Source of the DNA: Sesamum alatum
Lineage: Eukaryota > Streptophyta > Magnoliopsida > Lamiales > Pedaliaceae
Assembly (NCBI GenBank): GCA_034509735.1
Contig: JACGWO010000003.1
Span: forward strand, 15,500,001-15,564,000
Direction of reading: 5' to 3'
DNA: 64,000 nt
Shown in pieces: positions 1-10,694 of this stretch. A program made the translations under genes and the position numbers. Below the pieces are notes generated by a model that was not told the DNA's origin, did not search any database, and saw nothing but the letters and a program-made list of their open reading frames with translations. The stretch's first letter is position 1; each line of letters begins with the position of its first letter.

Positions 1-812
1 GAAGTGAAAATTCATATGGCAATACTTTGTTTACGTTCACTTATCTGCATTTACATTTCTGTTCACTACGCAAACAAAGCCCACGGACTGAGAAACGATT
101 TCGGGGACTGGGACTACGCTTGGAGGTAGGTCCATGAAATTAGTCTCACCGAATCAGTCCGGAAATCTCCAAGTCAAGGAATCTCGAAAATGGGTACCGG
201 GATTCCCTTTGAGACTTGCACTAAGCATCTGCTGTCGTATTTCATCGACGGGTGACGGAGGTCGTCTAAGCAGTGTTAGTGGGTCAGCGTGCTAGGAAGC
301 AGCTGACTGAGGTGACTCGCGGGAATCGTCTTACGGAGGACCTTGAGTATGGTCAGCAAGGTATGACGTGTATTCCCGGTTCCAACGGTACAGGCCAAGT
401 CCTTTGACTTGAGGAACTGCTGAGTTTACCTGTGCATCAGGTCTGTATCTTAGATATGGTGAGAGATTGCCAAAATACTCTTGAGTAGTCATAAGCCATG
501 TCTAGTGCAGCTCGGGTGTACAAAGTGACAGTAGTTTCTAAGAAAGGATCTGTCTCCTGTCAAAAGGTGTTGACAGTTGAGTCTCATATATGCTCTGTGT
601 CTTGTCCCTGAAATCTGTGGCCACAGTGACTAAACAGAAGGGAAAAGGTTTCCCTTGCGGCGTTTAGTAAGGACAGACCGACACTTAGGTCCAAAATGGG
701 TACCTGCATTTTCCGTGCCCTAGACCCTAAGTGATGAGACCGAAGACAGAAGGACAAGTGTACTGTTAGAGCCTAAATGCTCATCCCTGAATATTTCACC
801 TAGTCTCTACTG

Positions 813-843
813 CCATGGACCGTTGCTAGATGGCCACCCATGG
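813..843 (+). promoter_or_regulatory. Shared 31-bp U3 inverted-repeat core
   Basis: Outer arms CCATGG (813-818 and 838-843) flank inner arms around a TGCTAG loop. In most other copies the inner arms are CCGT/ACGG; this copy has ATGG in the right arm. The same 31-bp spacing recurs in all three LTR types of the window. Function unknown. Confidence 0.6.
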
Positions 844-1212
844 TAACGGACGGATTCTAGGAATCCGACCAAGTCTAGCTGAATGGTGAACCTAAAGAGT
901 CACACACTATCCACACACACTTAGTATTTAATTTGGAATTAAATATTGGAGTAAAGGAATGATTAAATTAGATTTAATCGGGTCCTATATTTTCTTGGAG
1001 AAATTAATTCCTTCTATTTGATAAAAGGAATTAAATTAATAAATAAGATTTATTAAAAGGGTTGATTTAATGGGCTTAGAATAAATTATAATATTTATTT
1101 ATTATATTATATTTATTCTTTTAGCCTCTTGGAATATTTAATAGGATTAATATTCCATTAAATTAGAATCAATGGTTGAGATGGAGAGGGGAGATGGAAG
1201 GCTAGGATTCAT

Positions 1213-1270
1213 TTGACTAGGTCAAACACTAGTTTGACTAGGACTTTGACTAGGTCAAAATCCTAGTCAA
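1213..1270 (+). promoter_or_regulatory. W-box-like cluster in type II U3
   Basis: Six TTGAC(C/T) cores in both orientations lie within 58 bp: TTGACT at 1213, 1234 and 1246; GGTCAA at 1220 and 1253; AGTCAA at 1265. The cluster ends about 50 bp upstream of the TATA box. TTGAC(C/T) is the known WRKY-factor target, so stress or defence induction is a reasonable inference. Similar clusters occur in the other type II LTRs at 20873-20931 and 28963-29016. Confidence 0.5.
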
Positions 1271-1317
1271 ATTAGGTTACTTAGAGTTTGAGTTTAAAGA
1301 GGATTAAACTCTTCCTC

Positions 1318-1325
1318 TATATAAA
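1318..1325 (+). promoter_or_regulatory. TATA box of type II LTR
   Basis: TATATAAA sits in a plant-like context, with CA- and CT-rich leader sequence downstream. It probably marks the U3/R boundary region. The equivalent box in the other type II LTRs is at 20817-20824 (minus) and 29060-29067. Confidence 0.6.
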
Positions 1326-1781
1326 CCTCTAGCTTCCAACATTTGAGATTTTGATGATTCTTGAAAAACACACACAAAACACACACTCTCTCCTCCCCTC
1401 TCTCGTCCGCCCCTCTCTCTCTCTCTCTCACCAAGAAAATATTATTTTCTTGTTCTTTTGTTCTTGGAACAATTGAACAAAGGAAGATCGATCCCGTTAA
1501 TTCATAACGCGTGGTTGATCTATCCTCTCCAATATAATACTTGTTCGTTGCTAGCACGACGTGCAAGAATACGTGGGTGGATCGTGTGTCACGATTTGGA
1601 GGATCTCAAGAACGAGGTCTTGGTGCAAAACGGGGAACAACGCGAGTAGCAGTTGAAGACGAAAACGACAACGGGTAGGTCTCGTTTAAGATTTTCGTCC
1701 CTCTTTATTTTTCAACTCTATGGCCTCCATGATTTCTTTAATTGTTTTATGATCATGAGATACACCGAACGCCCGGGAACC

Positions 1782-1800
1782 TCAAGGGCACACCCCTTGA
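1782..1800 (+). other. R/U5 hairpin, type II version
   Basis: A perfect 7-bp inverted repeat TCAAGGG/CCCTTGA encloses the loop CACAC and follows a GAACGCCCGG motif. Other LTR types carry the same hairpin with paired base changes in the arms. Confidence 0.65.
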
Positions 1801-1903
1801 TCGTGTTCTTTAAATTAAAAGCATGCCATTTATTTTAATATGTTTATTTTACCGCGCTTCCGCATTCGCGCAATTCCTGGGACGATCCACCGGATTTCTT
1901 TCA

Positions 1904-2441
1904 GGGACATGTTCTTGATCTTCGGTGGTGGAGAATTGATACTGGGAGGCTACAACGATGCTAGCTTCCAGTCGGATGACGACGATGCCAAGTCTCAGTT
2001 TGGTTTTGTGTCCAGACTAAATGGTGGCATGCTTGCTTGGAAGAGTTCCAAGGAGGCTACCATGGCGGACTCCACCATAGAGTCTGAATACATAGCGGCT
2101 TTGAAAGCTGCTAAGGAGACGGTTTGATTGATGATCTACATCCAAGGGTTGGGTGTAGTACCTAGCATTGCTAAGACTGTTGTTATCTTTTATGATTACA
2201 GCAGGGTGAGAGCGCCAGCAAAGGAACCGAGATCTCATCACTGATCCAAGCATATTCTTAGACGCTACCATTTGGTTAGAGAGATGGTTAGCAGAGGTGA
2301 CGTTCGGATAGACCGAGTCAGCTCCGCAGAAAACATAGTAGATCCACTTACTAAGCCCGTGTCGCAAGTTGCCCATACTCAGCATCTGGATAAGATGGGT
2401 TTGAGGTTAATGGGTGATTGGCTTTAGGTCAAGTGGGAGAT
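1904..2441 (+). pseudogene. Copia RNase H domain remnant with polypurine tract
   Basis: This is the 3' end of pol from a type I copia element; RNase H degrades the RNA strand during reverse transcription. The frame from about 1912 shows the family landmarks GYNDASFQSDDDDAKSQ (first catalytic Asp) and STIESEYIAA (catalytic Glu). It stops at a TGA just after the KAAKETV segment. The remainder, up to the DPLTKP-like end, is frameshifted. The polypurine tract AAGTGGGAGAT (2431-2441) abuts the 3' LTR. The 5' part of this element is outside the window or was lost when the type II LTR inserted. Confidence 0.75.
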
Positions 2442-4148
2442 TGTTAGAATAGGTGACCAGAAAGCCAATAGATTTGGTATTTTTGTAGCCTATTTTACAA
2501 CTTAATGTAACGTAATATTATGTAATGAATAAATTGAGTATTCGTTACTTTGGTATTCTCTTTGTTGCGCTCATTTTCCATATGCTAAAATGGTGTTTTA
2601 CATATATTGCAACAAAGCCCACAGACCACAACTAACAACTCATGCAGTTGGGCCACGCATTGGATGGTGGTCATAAAATCAACTGATTGAGAGTTGGGTC
2701 TGAAATGTTCCAAGTCGAGGACCTCAAGATATGGCATCGAGAATCCTATGGAGACTTGAATCAAGAGTCGTGATCATTGAATGAGTGGCGTGTTTTATCG
2801 GCGATAGGCGTGGGACGCCTACACGATCTTGATTGGTTGGTCGACTAGGATCGAGCCGACAAGGCTGACTCGCGGGGATCATCATATGAAAGCCTTGGAA
2901 GCTTGGTCGGTATGATTGGGTTTCCCCGGTTTCGATAGTACGGGAGTAGTCCTCAGATTTGAGGAACCATGGCAGTCACGTGCATAGGACGGTTGTATCT
3001 TGGATCTGGTGAGAGGTGATCATTCTGTAAGATGATCATTATAAGTCTTGTCCAGTGCAGTCAGAATATGTAGCAAGGACAGTGGGTTCTATTGGGCCCT
3101 CGTTTAATCGGTAAATAGGATTTATCGATTAATATGAAAAATTGAGATGTTGGATCTTCTAATTGGATTAAAAGATCAAGGAAAATTATTCTAGTGGACA
3201 TTGAATTAAATTGGATTTAATTTTGGGTTCGTTGTAATTGGATTACAGTGGGACCCGGTCCGTTAAATTTTGACTCGAGAGGTGTGTTAATTCCATTTTT
3301 GGAATAGAAAGAAGTTGGACTTCTTCCGTAAATAAGCATGGCCGAAAATTGCTACCTTGGAGGGAGCAAAAATCGGCCATGTTGGATGCTAGGTGTTAGT
3401 TGCCTTGTCTCTTTTGGTAAGACACAAATCAACTCCAATCAAGCCTTTCCCTTTTGGTATGACTTGATCATACCTTAAAGGATGGTAGGCTGGATTGAAG
3501 AATTGATTGGGATGTATCTAGACATCCTTGGATGAACCTAGACACATTCCAATAATCACATTAGTTATGTATATATATGAGTATATACTAACACCTATGT
3601 ACCAAGTCTCATTATCCATCTTTTCTAGGAAAAGAAGAAGAAGAAAAATTACACTCTCTCCCTCTCATTCTCGGCCTCCTTCTCTCCCTCTCCCTACACT
3701 TGTGTTCTTCATTTGATCTAGGATCATTTGAAAAAACAAAGTGATTTTAAGAAGAACACTAAATTAATAGTGTTCATCTTCTTAAACCGAGTCCCTCTAA
3801 ACCCATTTTCTTCTAGCAAGGAACCCGAGGGTTTCTTCCGGTGTGGTGTGGATCACCTTTGGAGAGTTCATACATTTGAACTTTGTTGACATTCCCGATA
3901 GGAACAAAGCAAGTACCGGTGCACGTGAAAAACTACAAAGGTAACGGTTTATATACACTTTCGTAGTTCTTTCCACTCTATGCCCTATGTTCCATATGCA
4001 TATTTAATATTGATACATCCTACATCCAACGCCCGGTTGAGCACCCAAGGGTTCACCCCTTGGGTCTTACGGTTATGACTTTAATTGTTTTAATATCCAT
4101 ATTCTCATGCTTCTGCTCGCGGTCCCGGGCGGATCCGCTTGTCCTTTA
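2442..4148 (+). repeat. Type I copia 3' LTR with internal deletion
   Basis: It starts TGTTAGAATAGG immediately after a polypurine tract and ends ..TTGTCCTTTA, where related LTRs end in CA. It is about 500 bp shorter than complete type I LTRs. Around 3090 the text jumps from the segment ending near GGACAGTGGGTTC to the GGGCC..TTTAATCGG segment, so the U3 core is missing. It is the 3' LTR of the element whose RNase H precedes it. Confidence 0.75.
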
Positions 4149-4205
4149 AGAAGTCACATTTTTCTTGCGAGAGAAAAATGGACCTAGAAGATGAGAATAA
4201 GAGGA

Positions 4206-5919
4206 TGAATCACACTATTGAATTAGTGTATCCTTCTTAATCTTTTTTTGTTCTTCAATTGATCCTAGATCAATGAAGCAATAAAGTGGGATGTATGAAG
4301 TAGAGAGAGAGTTGAGAGTGTTTCTTATTTTTCTTAGAAAAAGATGAATAATGAATCTCTTGCATTTTATGATTGTATACACACACACACACACACAAAT
4401 CATTACTGTGATTATTGGAATGCTTCTAGGTTCATCTAAGGATGTCTAGATACATTCCAATCAATCCCCATCAATCTTCAATCAAGCTTATCATTTTACA
4501 AAGGCCTAATGGCCGATTTATATGCTTCAACAAGAACCAAAATTCGGCCTCCCCATTTTAGAAGAAATCCAACTTTTTCGAATTCCAAAAGTGGAATTAA
4601 CATCTCTCTTGTTGGACCGAATTTTATTATAATTCACTTAAGAATTCTCCAAGAATTAAATTCCATTTATTTCAAGGTCCAATTAAATAATGCCCATCAA
4701 TCTTTTAATCTAATTTAATGATCTATATTTTAAATCTCTACTTAATCAATAAATTCCATTTACTAATAAATTGAGGCCTTGATACAATATCGGCCCGTTC
4801 ATCTAATCCCATAAATAATCCAATTATTTATCATCCTCTGAAATTAACTCCAAATGAATTTCTTCACCTCCTCGATGATTTGTGTGTGACCCTTTAGGTT
4901 CACCCTCAGCTAGACTTGGGCTCGTGTCCAACGGAAGTCCGTCCCCATGGGTGGCCGTCTAGCAACGGTCCATGCCACTAGAGACTAGGTGAATGTTGGC
5001 ATGAACATTTAGGCACCGATTTCGTACGGGTACGGTCTTTCCATCTACTGTCTTCCCGCCTTAGTCTAGGGTATGAAATTGGGCGTTGGTTCCCATCCTT
5101 GACTAGGAGTCTATGCTTAATACTCGAAACTGCATGCCTCATTACATCAACGTAGGAAATCATTTCCTGCTAGATCAACCACTGTGGTCACAAGTTCAAG
5201 CAGTATGAACATGTCCCCTAGTGCATGGGGGATACCCCTGTCACATACTGATAAGGAACGGATCCTCTTCTGGAAACCATCGTCCTTGCTACACACTTTG
5301 ACTGCACTGGACAAGGCTTATAGTGAACATGTCTGTGACATGATCACCCCTCGCTAGATCCGAGATAGAACCATCATGTGCACGTGACTGCCATGGCGCC
5401 TCAAGTTCGAGGACTACTCTCGTACTATCGGAATCGGGGAACTCCAATCATATCGACCAAGCCTCCAAGACTTCCATATGATGATCCCCGCGAGTCAGCT
5501 CAATCGGCTTGACCACAGTCGACCAACCGACTAAGATCGTATAGGTGTCCCACGACTGTCACCGATGAAACACGACACTCATTCAATGAATACGACTCTT
5601 GGTGCAAGTCTCAATAGGACTCTCGATGGCTTGTCTCGAACTCCTCGACTTGGAACATTTCAGACCCAACCCTTTATCACTGGATTTCAGAACCACCATC
5701 CAATGCGTGGCCCAACTGCATGAGTTGTTAATGTGGTATGTGGGCTTTGTTGTGATATATGTGAATAGACATTTAACATATGAGAATGAGCACAACAAAG
5801 ACAATACTAATGGTAACGAATACTCATTTTATTCATTACATAATATTACAATACATCGAGTTGTCAAATAGATTACATAAAGCCCAAACACTTTGGCTTT
5901 CTGGTCACATATTCTAACA
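4206..5919 (-). repeat. Type I copia 3' LTR, truncated, minus strand
   Basis: This is the reverse complement of a type I LTR. Its outer tip (LTR start, complement of TGTTAGAATA) is at 5919, followed by the reverse-complemented polypurine tract at 5920-5930. The LTR 3' end is lost near 4206, so the hairpin and the CTTCA end are absent. An imperfect copy of the U3 core lies near 4949-4975. An (AC)n microsatellite is at 4379-4397. Confidence 0.7.
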
Positions 5920-6340
5920 ATCTCCCACTTGACATAAAGTCAATCAACCATTGACCTCAAACCGATCTTATCTAGATGCTGAGTATGGACAATTTGCAAC
6001 ACCGGCTTAGTAAGTGGATTTGCTATGTTTTCTGCCGAGCTAACTCGGTCCATCCCAACGTCGCCTCTGCTAACCATCTCTTTGAGCAGATGGTAGTGTC
6101 AGGAATATGCTTGGATCGGTGGTGCGATCTTGGTTCCATTTCTTGTGCTATCGCCCCATCATTATCGCAAAAGATAACCACTGGCTCAACAATGCTAGGC
6201 ACTACACCCAACTCTTAGATGTAGTTCTGCATCCAAACTGCCTCCTTATAAGCTTCGGAAGCCACTATGTATTCAAATTCTGAGGTGGAGTCCGTCGTGG
6301 TAGCCTGTTTGGAACTCTTCCAAGCAACCATGCCACCATT
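5920..6340 (-). pseudogene. Copia RNase H remnant, minus strand
   Basis: This is the coding end of the element whose 3' LTR is at 4206-5919. A 62-codon frame (6211-6023) reads the RNase H stretch around VVIFCDNDGAIA, which holds the third catalytic Asp, and then EPRSHHRSKHI. The upstream part, near the STxESEYI Glu motif, is recognisable but frameshifted. It is cut at about 6340 by a scrap of leader sequence. Confidence 0.65.
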
Positions 6341-7297
6341 AATATCCCCAAGATATTTTGCCTGTCAGTGCATACTACGACTGCAATGGATGAGCCTTAT
6401 AATGAACGCATCCCAGACTTGAACATCTCTGGCCAGATCCAAAATACAACCATCATATATATATGTGACTGCCATGGTTCCTCAAGTTTGAGGACTAATT
6501 TCGTACCATCAGAGTCGGGGAGTTGCAGTCACAACCGGCCAAGCCTCCAAGGCTTTCATATGATGACTCCCCGCGAGTTACTTTAGTTAGCTCGACAACC
6601 TTGGTCGAACAAATTCACTAAAATTTCATAAACATCCTACGTCTGTCACTGATGAAACTTGGCACTCACCTAGTGAATAAAATACTTAGTGCAAGTCTCT
6701 ATAAGACACTCGATAACCAGTCTCGAGGTTCTCAACTTGGAACGTTTCAGAACGACCCTCAGAAGTTGGTTTTATAGCCGCCAACCTATGCGCAGTCCAA
6801 CCCACGGGTTTAACCATTCGGTCTTTGGGAATTTATTGTGACATTGAAACGCCATTTAATGTAAGTAGTAAGTACAACAAACACATGAGACATAGACAAA
6901 TACTTACTATATTCATCAGAATAATATTACTATAATAAAGATTGACAAATAGTTCCTAAAACAACCAATCTAATTAGCGTTTTGATCAACTATTCTAACA
7001 ATCTCCCACTTGACCAAAAAACCAATTACCCATGTTGCTCAAAACCTTTTGATCATAAGCAGTCTATTAAAGACATTTTGACGGTTTCAAACGAGTGTTT
7101 CCTTCAAATTTCCTGGGCGTTCGGTGTTTCCAAACACATCAATGCCTCAAAGGCTTCCATATGACGACTCTCCGCGAGTCAGTTCAGTCAGCTTGGCAAC
7201 CTTATCAACAACCCACTAAAGTTGTATGCACGTCCGATGTCTGTCATCGATGAAACGTGGTACTCATCTAATGAATGCAATACTTAGTGCAATTTGG
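6341..7297 (-). repeat. Mosaic of broken copia LTR and leader scraps
   Basis: Pieces in order: a roughly 20-bp leader scrap; a minus-strand LTR fragment ending in TTCTAACA at 7000; a polypurine tract complement with RNase H tail (7001-7075); a scrap of the LTR 3'-end region (about 7090-7140); and another LTR fragment (7145-7297). No target duplications were recognised. Serial deletion or recombination between nested LTRs is likely. Confidence 0.55.
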
Positions 7298-8608
7298 ATT
7301 GCATGTTTTTATGTGATGAGCATGTTAAACATGTTAATTTGCTTTAGAAAGAATGATTTATAGGTTTTTAAGCATAATTATATGTTTAGAATTATGTATT
7401 AGTTTTGCTTTTAAATTGTGGATATCCATGTATTTCATAAAATTTGAATTTCTGTAATTGCAGGTTTTCCTTTTAATTTTATTTTAGAAATAAAATAAAA
7501 AAATTGATGTGGGAAAAGTGCAACAGCAGTAGCCGTTGTCGGTTGCCCTGTTGGCCGACCATTAGCCAACAGGCGCCCTGCCTAGCATGTGCATCTGCTA
7601 GTGTGTGTGCCAGCCGGGGCAGCGGGCATTAACCCGTGCGCGTGCGAGCATGTGCTGCATGTAGACGTGTGACCATCTATGCAGCTGGTCGACAAGTATG
7701 GATGACTGGGCCGTTTTATGCCGTTTTCCCCAAAAAATATGGATTTTTCAGATTTTCACAAATTTTCTAAGATTATTAATTATGACTAATTTTTATTTTA
7801 GTTAAATTGGATTTTTTTAAAATCACATAGATTAAATTGGAATGGTTTCCAAACAAACAAATAACAAAATTTTACATTGAATGTATGGTTCTTGATATCC
7901 ATTTTTTAATTGAATTATTAATATATATTTTCTACTTATAACTATGTTTTTATTTGATGATATTAGCATAGTATAAATGCATTGGATGTATTTTTGGGAG
8001 CATTTATATTTGATATAAATGAGTATTAATTGTTTATTGGATAAACAATGGGGTTGATTACTAAGCCCAAAGGCCCATGTTGAATGGATTTATTTCATGT
8101 TAGGTGAGGTCAACACGTCTCTTTATTTTCTCTCTCTATCATGTTTAGATTTGGAACAAAAGGTCTTCTATCTCCCACCTTATGTACTCCCCCCTAATTT
8201 CTTGTAGGGGTTTCTTATTTAAATTGTAATGAGTGTAATGTAGAATTGTGAGGATTCACTTTTAAAACAAATTGTAAGGAAGCACCTTCCATGGCGCTGG
8301 AGGTCCAAGAAGAGGGTGACTAAACGGAGCTCACGGTGGAGAGCCCATTAGAATGATAATGGGTACATAATGGGTACATAAATTTTGGGTACATAAATTT
8401 TGTAATAGCCTAGCCCACCTTAAATTGACCATTGTTCCACTGGAGGCTTAGTGGATCGCATAGGATTGGACTTGTGATGATCCAACAGGGGCGTGCTAGG
8501 CTCTTCTTGCATGCGGTATGATCAGAATGCACAATTAATATTTGATATTAAACTCAAAGCATGCAAAATACTTAAATGATGTGGTCTCAGTCTTAATAAA
8601 AATGAACT
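7298..8608 (+). repeat. Copia untranslated leader, interrupted by element E
   Basis: This stretch is the 5' leader that lies between primer-binding site and gag in this family. It aligns by eye with the leader of E (15240-15700, reversed) and of A (from 32640). It includes a GC-rich island at about 7540-7715, followed by the GGCCGTTTTATGCCGTTTT segment. The leader text breaks at 8608 and resumes at 17931 on the other side of E. A short tandem GGGTACATAA repeat lies near 8360-8400. No coding frame is expected. Confidence 0.65.
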
Positions 8609-8680
8609 AAAAGAATCGGGTACGCCCCGAAAATGCAACGGAAGTATAAAAACGTGAATTAAAACATAATATAAAACGGG

Positions 8681-8703
8681 TTCAAAGGGGTGTTCCCTTT
8701 GAA
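8681..8703 (-). other. R/U5 hairpin, type III version
   Basis: A perfect 9-bp inverted repeat TTCAAAGGG/CCCTTTGAA has loop AACAC in LTR sense. Compared with types I and II it carries an extra A-T pair and changed outer pairs. Confidence 0.65.
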
Positions 8704-9849
8704 GTTCCCGGGTGTTCGGTGTTTGTCATAGAATAAATAAAGAAGGAGAAGATGCTGGACATGTGGCTAAAGGATTAAAAACAAAAGATACATGAAAACA
8801 TAAAGAAAACCAACCTTATGTTCGTTGCACGTAGAACCGATTTCTGGCGTTGTTCCCTTTCCGTTTCTCCTTTCATTAACTTGAGGATCCAAATTAGAAT
8901 CCCTCTAATTTGTCCATACCACACTATAGAATAGATCTCTAATCTATTGCTAGATAGAAATAGAGAAGTGAAGAAGAAATACTTCAAAAACAATACTATT
9001 GATTAGTGCTTTTGGAATGTTTTAGTTCAAACCTTTCCAAAAGGTATGAACCCAAGAAGGAGAGTTTTTCAGATATTTTTGGAGGGAAAATTTTGTGCAA
9101 AAGTAGTACCATACAAGTAATCTGAATGATTTTGTGTATGTAGAGTTGTTGAATTCAAAATTCAACTTCTCTTATCAACTTCCAAAGTAACCTACATACA
9201 CACACCATTATCTACATAACCATGCATTATTATAGCAAAATAAAACCACCCACAGAACCATATAAAGGCTGGTCACATGTGCATCACATGTGGAATTTTT
9301 AATTCTTCCTTCACTTGTTATAAATTGAATTTTTCCATGACTAGGACTACTAGTCTTGGACTTTTATTTACTCTAATTAAATTAAGTCCAAACAAAGTCC
9401 ATTGGGAATTAATTAATCCAATTAATCTCATTCCAATTGATGCCCATAAGTTTATTTAATCCAATTAAATAAACATAAGTCCAAACTCTAATTAATTGAT
9501 CCAATCAATTAATTAATCCAAACCCGATAAATTAATCCAATTAATTTAAAGGTTCTAAGTCTAAAAGTTAACTAATCCAATTAATTAATTCTTGGACCAT
9601 GCATCAAATGGATTTCCCAATAAATGATCCAATCATTTATTTTTCTCCTTGAATTGATTTAGTCCAATTAAATTGATTCGCTTGTTCTAGAATTAATTCC
9701 AAATTAATTCTACCAATTCCATAGTGATTTGTGTGTCGCTTTAGGTTCACCCTCAGCTTGACTTAGGCTTATGTCCAACACAATTGGTCAATTAAATCCA
9801 ATTTAATTAACTATTTTCCAATTAACCATTAATCGGAAAACGCCTGTCA

Positions 9850-9880
9850 CCATGGGTTGCCGTCTAGCAACGGTCCATGG
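9850..9880 (-). promoter_or_regulatory. Shared 31-bp U3 inverted-repeat core (type III)
   Basis: Outer CCATGG arms at 9850-9855 and 9875-9880 and the TGCTAG loop (CTAGCA on this strand) are retained at the same spacing as in types I and II. Confidence 0.6.
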
Positions 9881-10694
9881 CATTAGAGACTAGGTGAATG
9901 TTGGCGTGAACGTTTAGACCCCCGAGTACCATACGAGTACAGTCCTTCCATCATCCATCTCCCGGTCTAAGTCTAGGGCATGGAATTAGGCGTTGGTTCC
10001 CATCCTGGACTAGACAACTATGCTCAATAACTCGAGACACGTCTGCTCTATTGATCGACGTAAGAAACCATTCCCTACTCGGCCAATCGTGTGGCCACAG
10101 ACTTAAAGAGCTTAAACCGTCTCAGAGTGAATAGGAGACTCGAATGTCATATACTGACAAGTGACGGGTCCTATCTTGGAATCCACCATCCTCAATACAT
10201 ATTCCGACTGCATTGAATAAAGCTTATGATAAACGTATCCCAGATACAGACATCTCTTGCTAGACCCTAGATACAACCTTCATATGCATGTGACTTCCAT
10301 GATTCCTCAAGTCCGAGGACTAATCTCGTACTATCGCAGCTGGGAATTCCAGTCATACTGACCAAGCCTCCAAGGCTTCCATATGACCATTCTCGCGAGT
10401 CAGTTCAGTCAGCTAACACCCTTGTCAACTAACCCACTAATATTGCATGGACGTCCAACGTTTGTCGCCAATGAAACACGGCACTCATCCAATGAATGCA
10501 ATCCTTAGTGCAAGTCTCTGTAGGACCCTTGATGCCCTGTTGTGACGTTAAAACGTCATTTAATGTAATCAGTAAGCATAACAAACACATAGTGCCATGG
10601 ATGAATACTTACTATATTCATCAAGTCAATAAAGATTGCTAAATAGTACTCAAAACCGCCAATCTAATTAGCTTTTTGGTCAGCTATTCTAACA

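Larger units (their letters stand above)
1..1903 (+). repeat. Type II copia LTR, left end cut by window
   Basis: This is a long terminal repeat of a Ty1/copia element. By comparison with the solo LTR at 20219-22219 (opposite strand) about 100 bp of its 5' end lie outside the window. It ends in ..CTTTCA at 1903 and is followed directly by reverse-transcriptase/RNase H coding sequence of a type I element, not by a primer-binding site. So it probably inserted into that older element, most likely as a solo LTR. The left target duplication cannot be checked; the right one would be 1904-1908 (GGGAC). It carries the shared U3 core (813-843), a W-box cluster (1213-1270), a TATA box (1318-1325), CA- and CT-rich tracts (1364-1432) and the 3' hairpin (1782-1800). 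Confidence 0.8.
8609..10694 (-). repeat. 3' LTR of element E (type III)
   Basis: About 2.09 kb. It is paired with 15718-17930, and both copies share text throughout. It contains the 3' hairpin (8681-8703) and the U3 core (9850-9880, reversed). The tip at 10694 abuts the polypurine tract. Confidence 0.8.

Noticed and set aside
2017..2385. 122-codon minus-strand frame
   Set aside because: Antisense of the RNase H remnant. The same shadow frame appears opposite the other RNase H copies.
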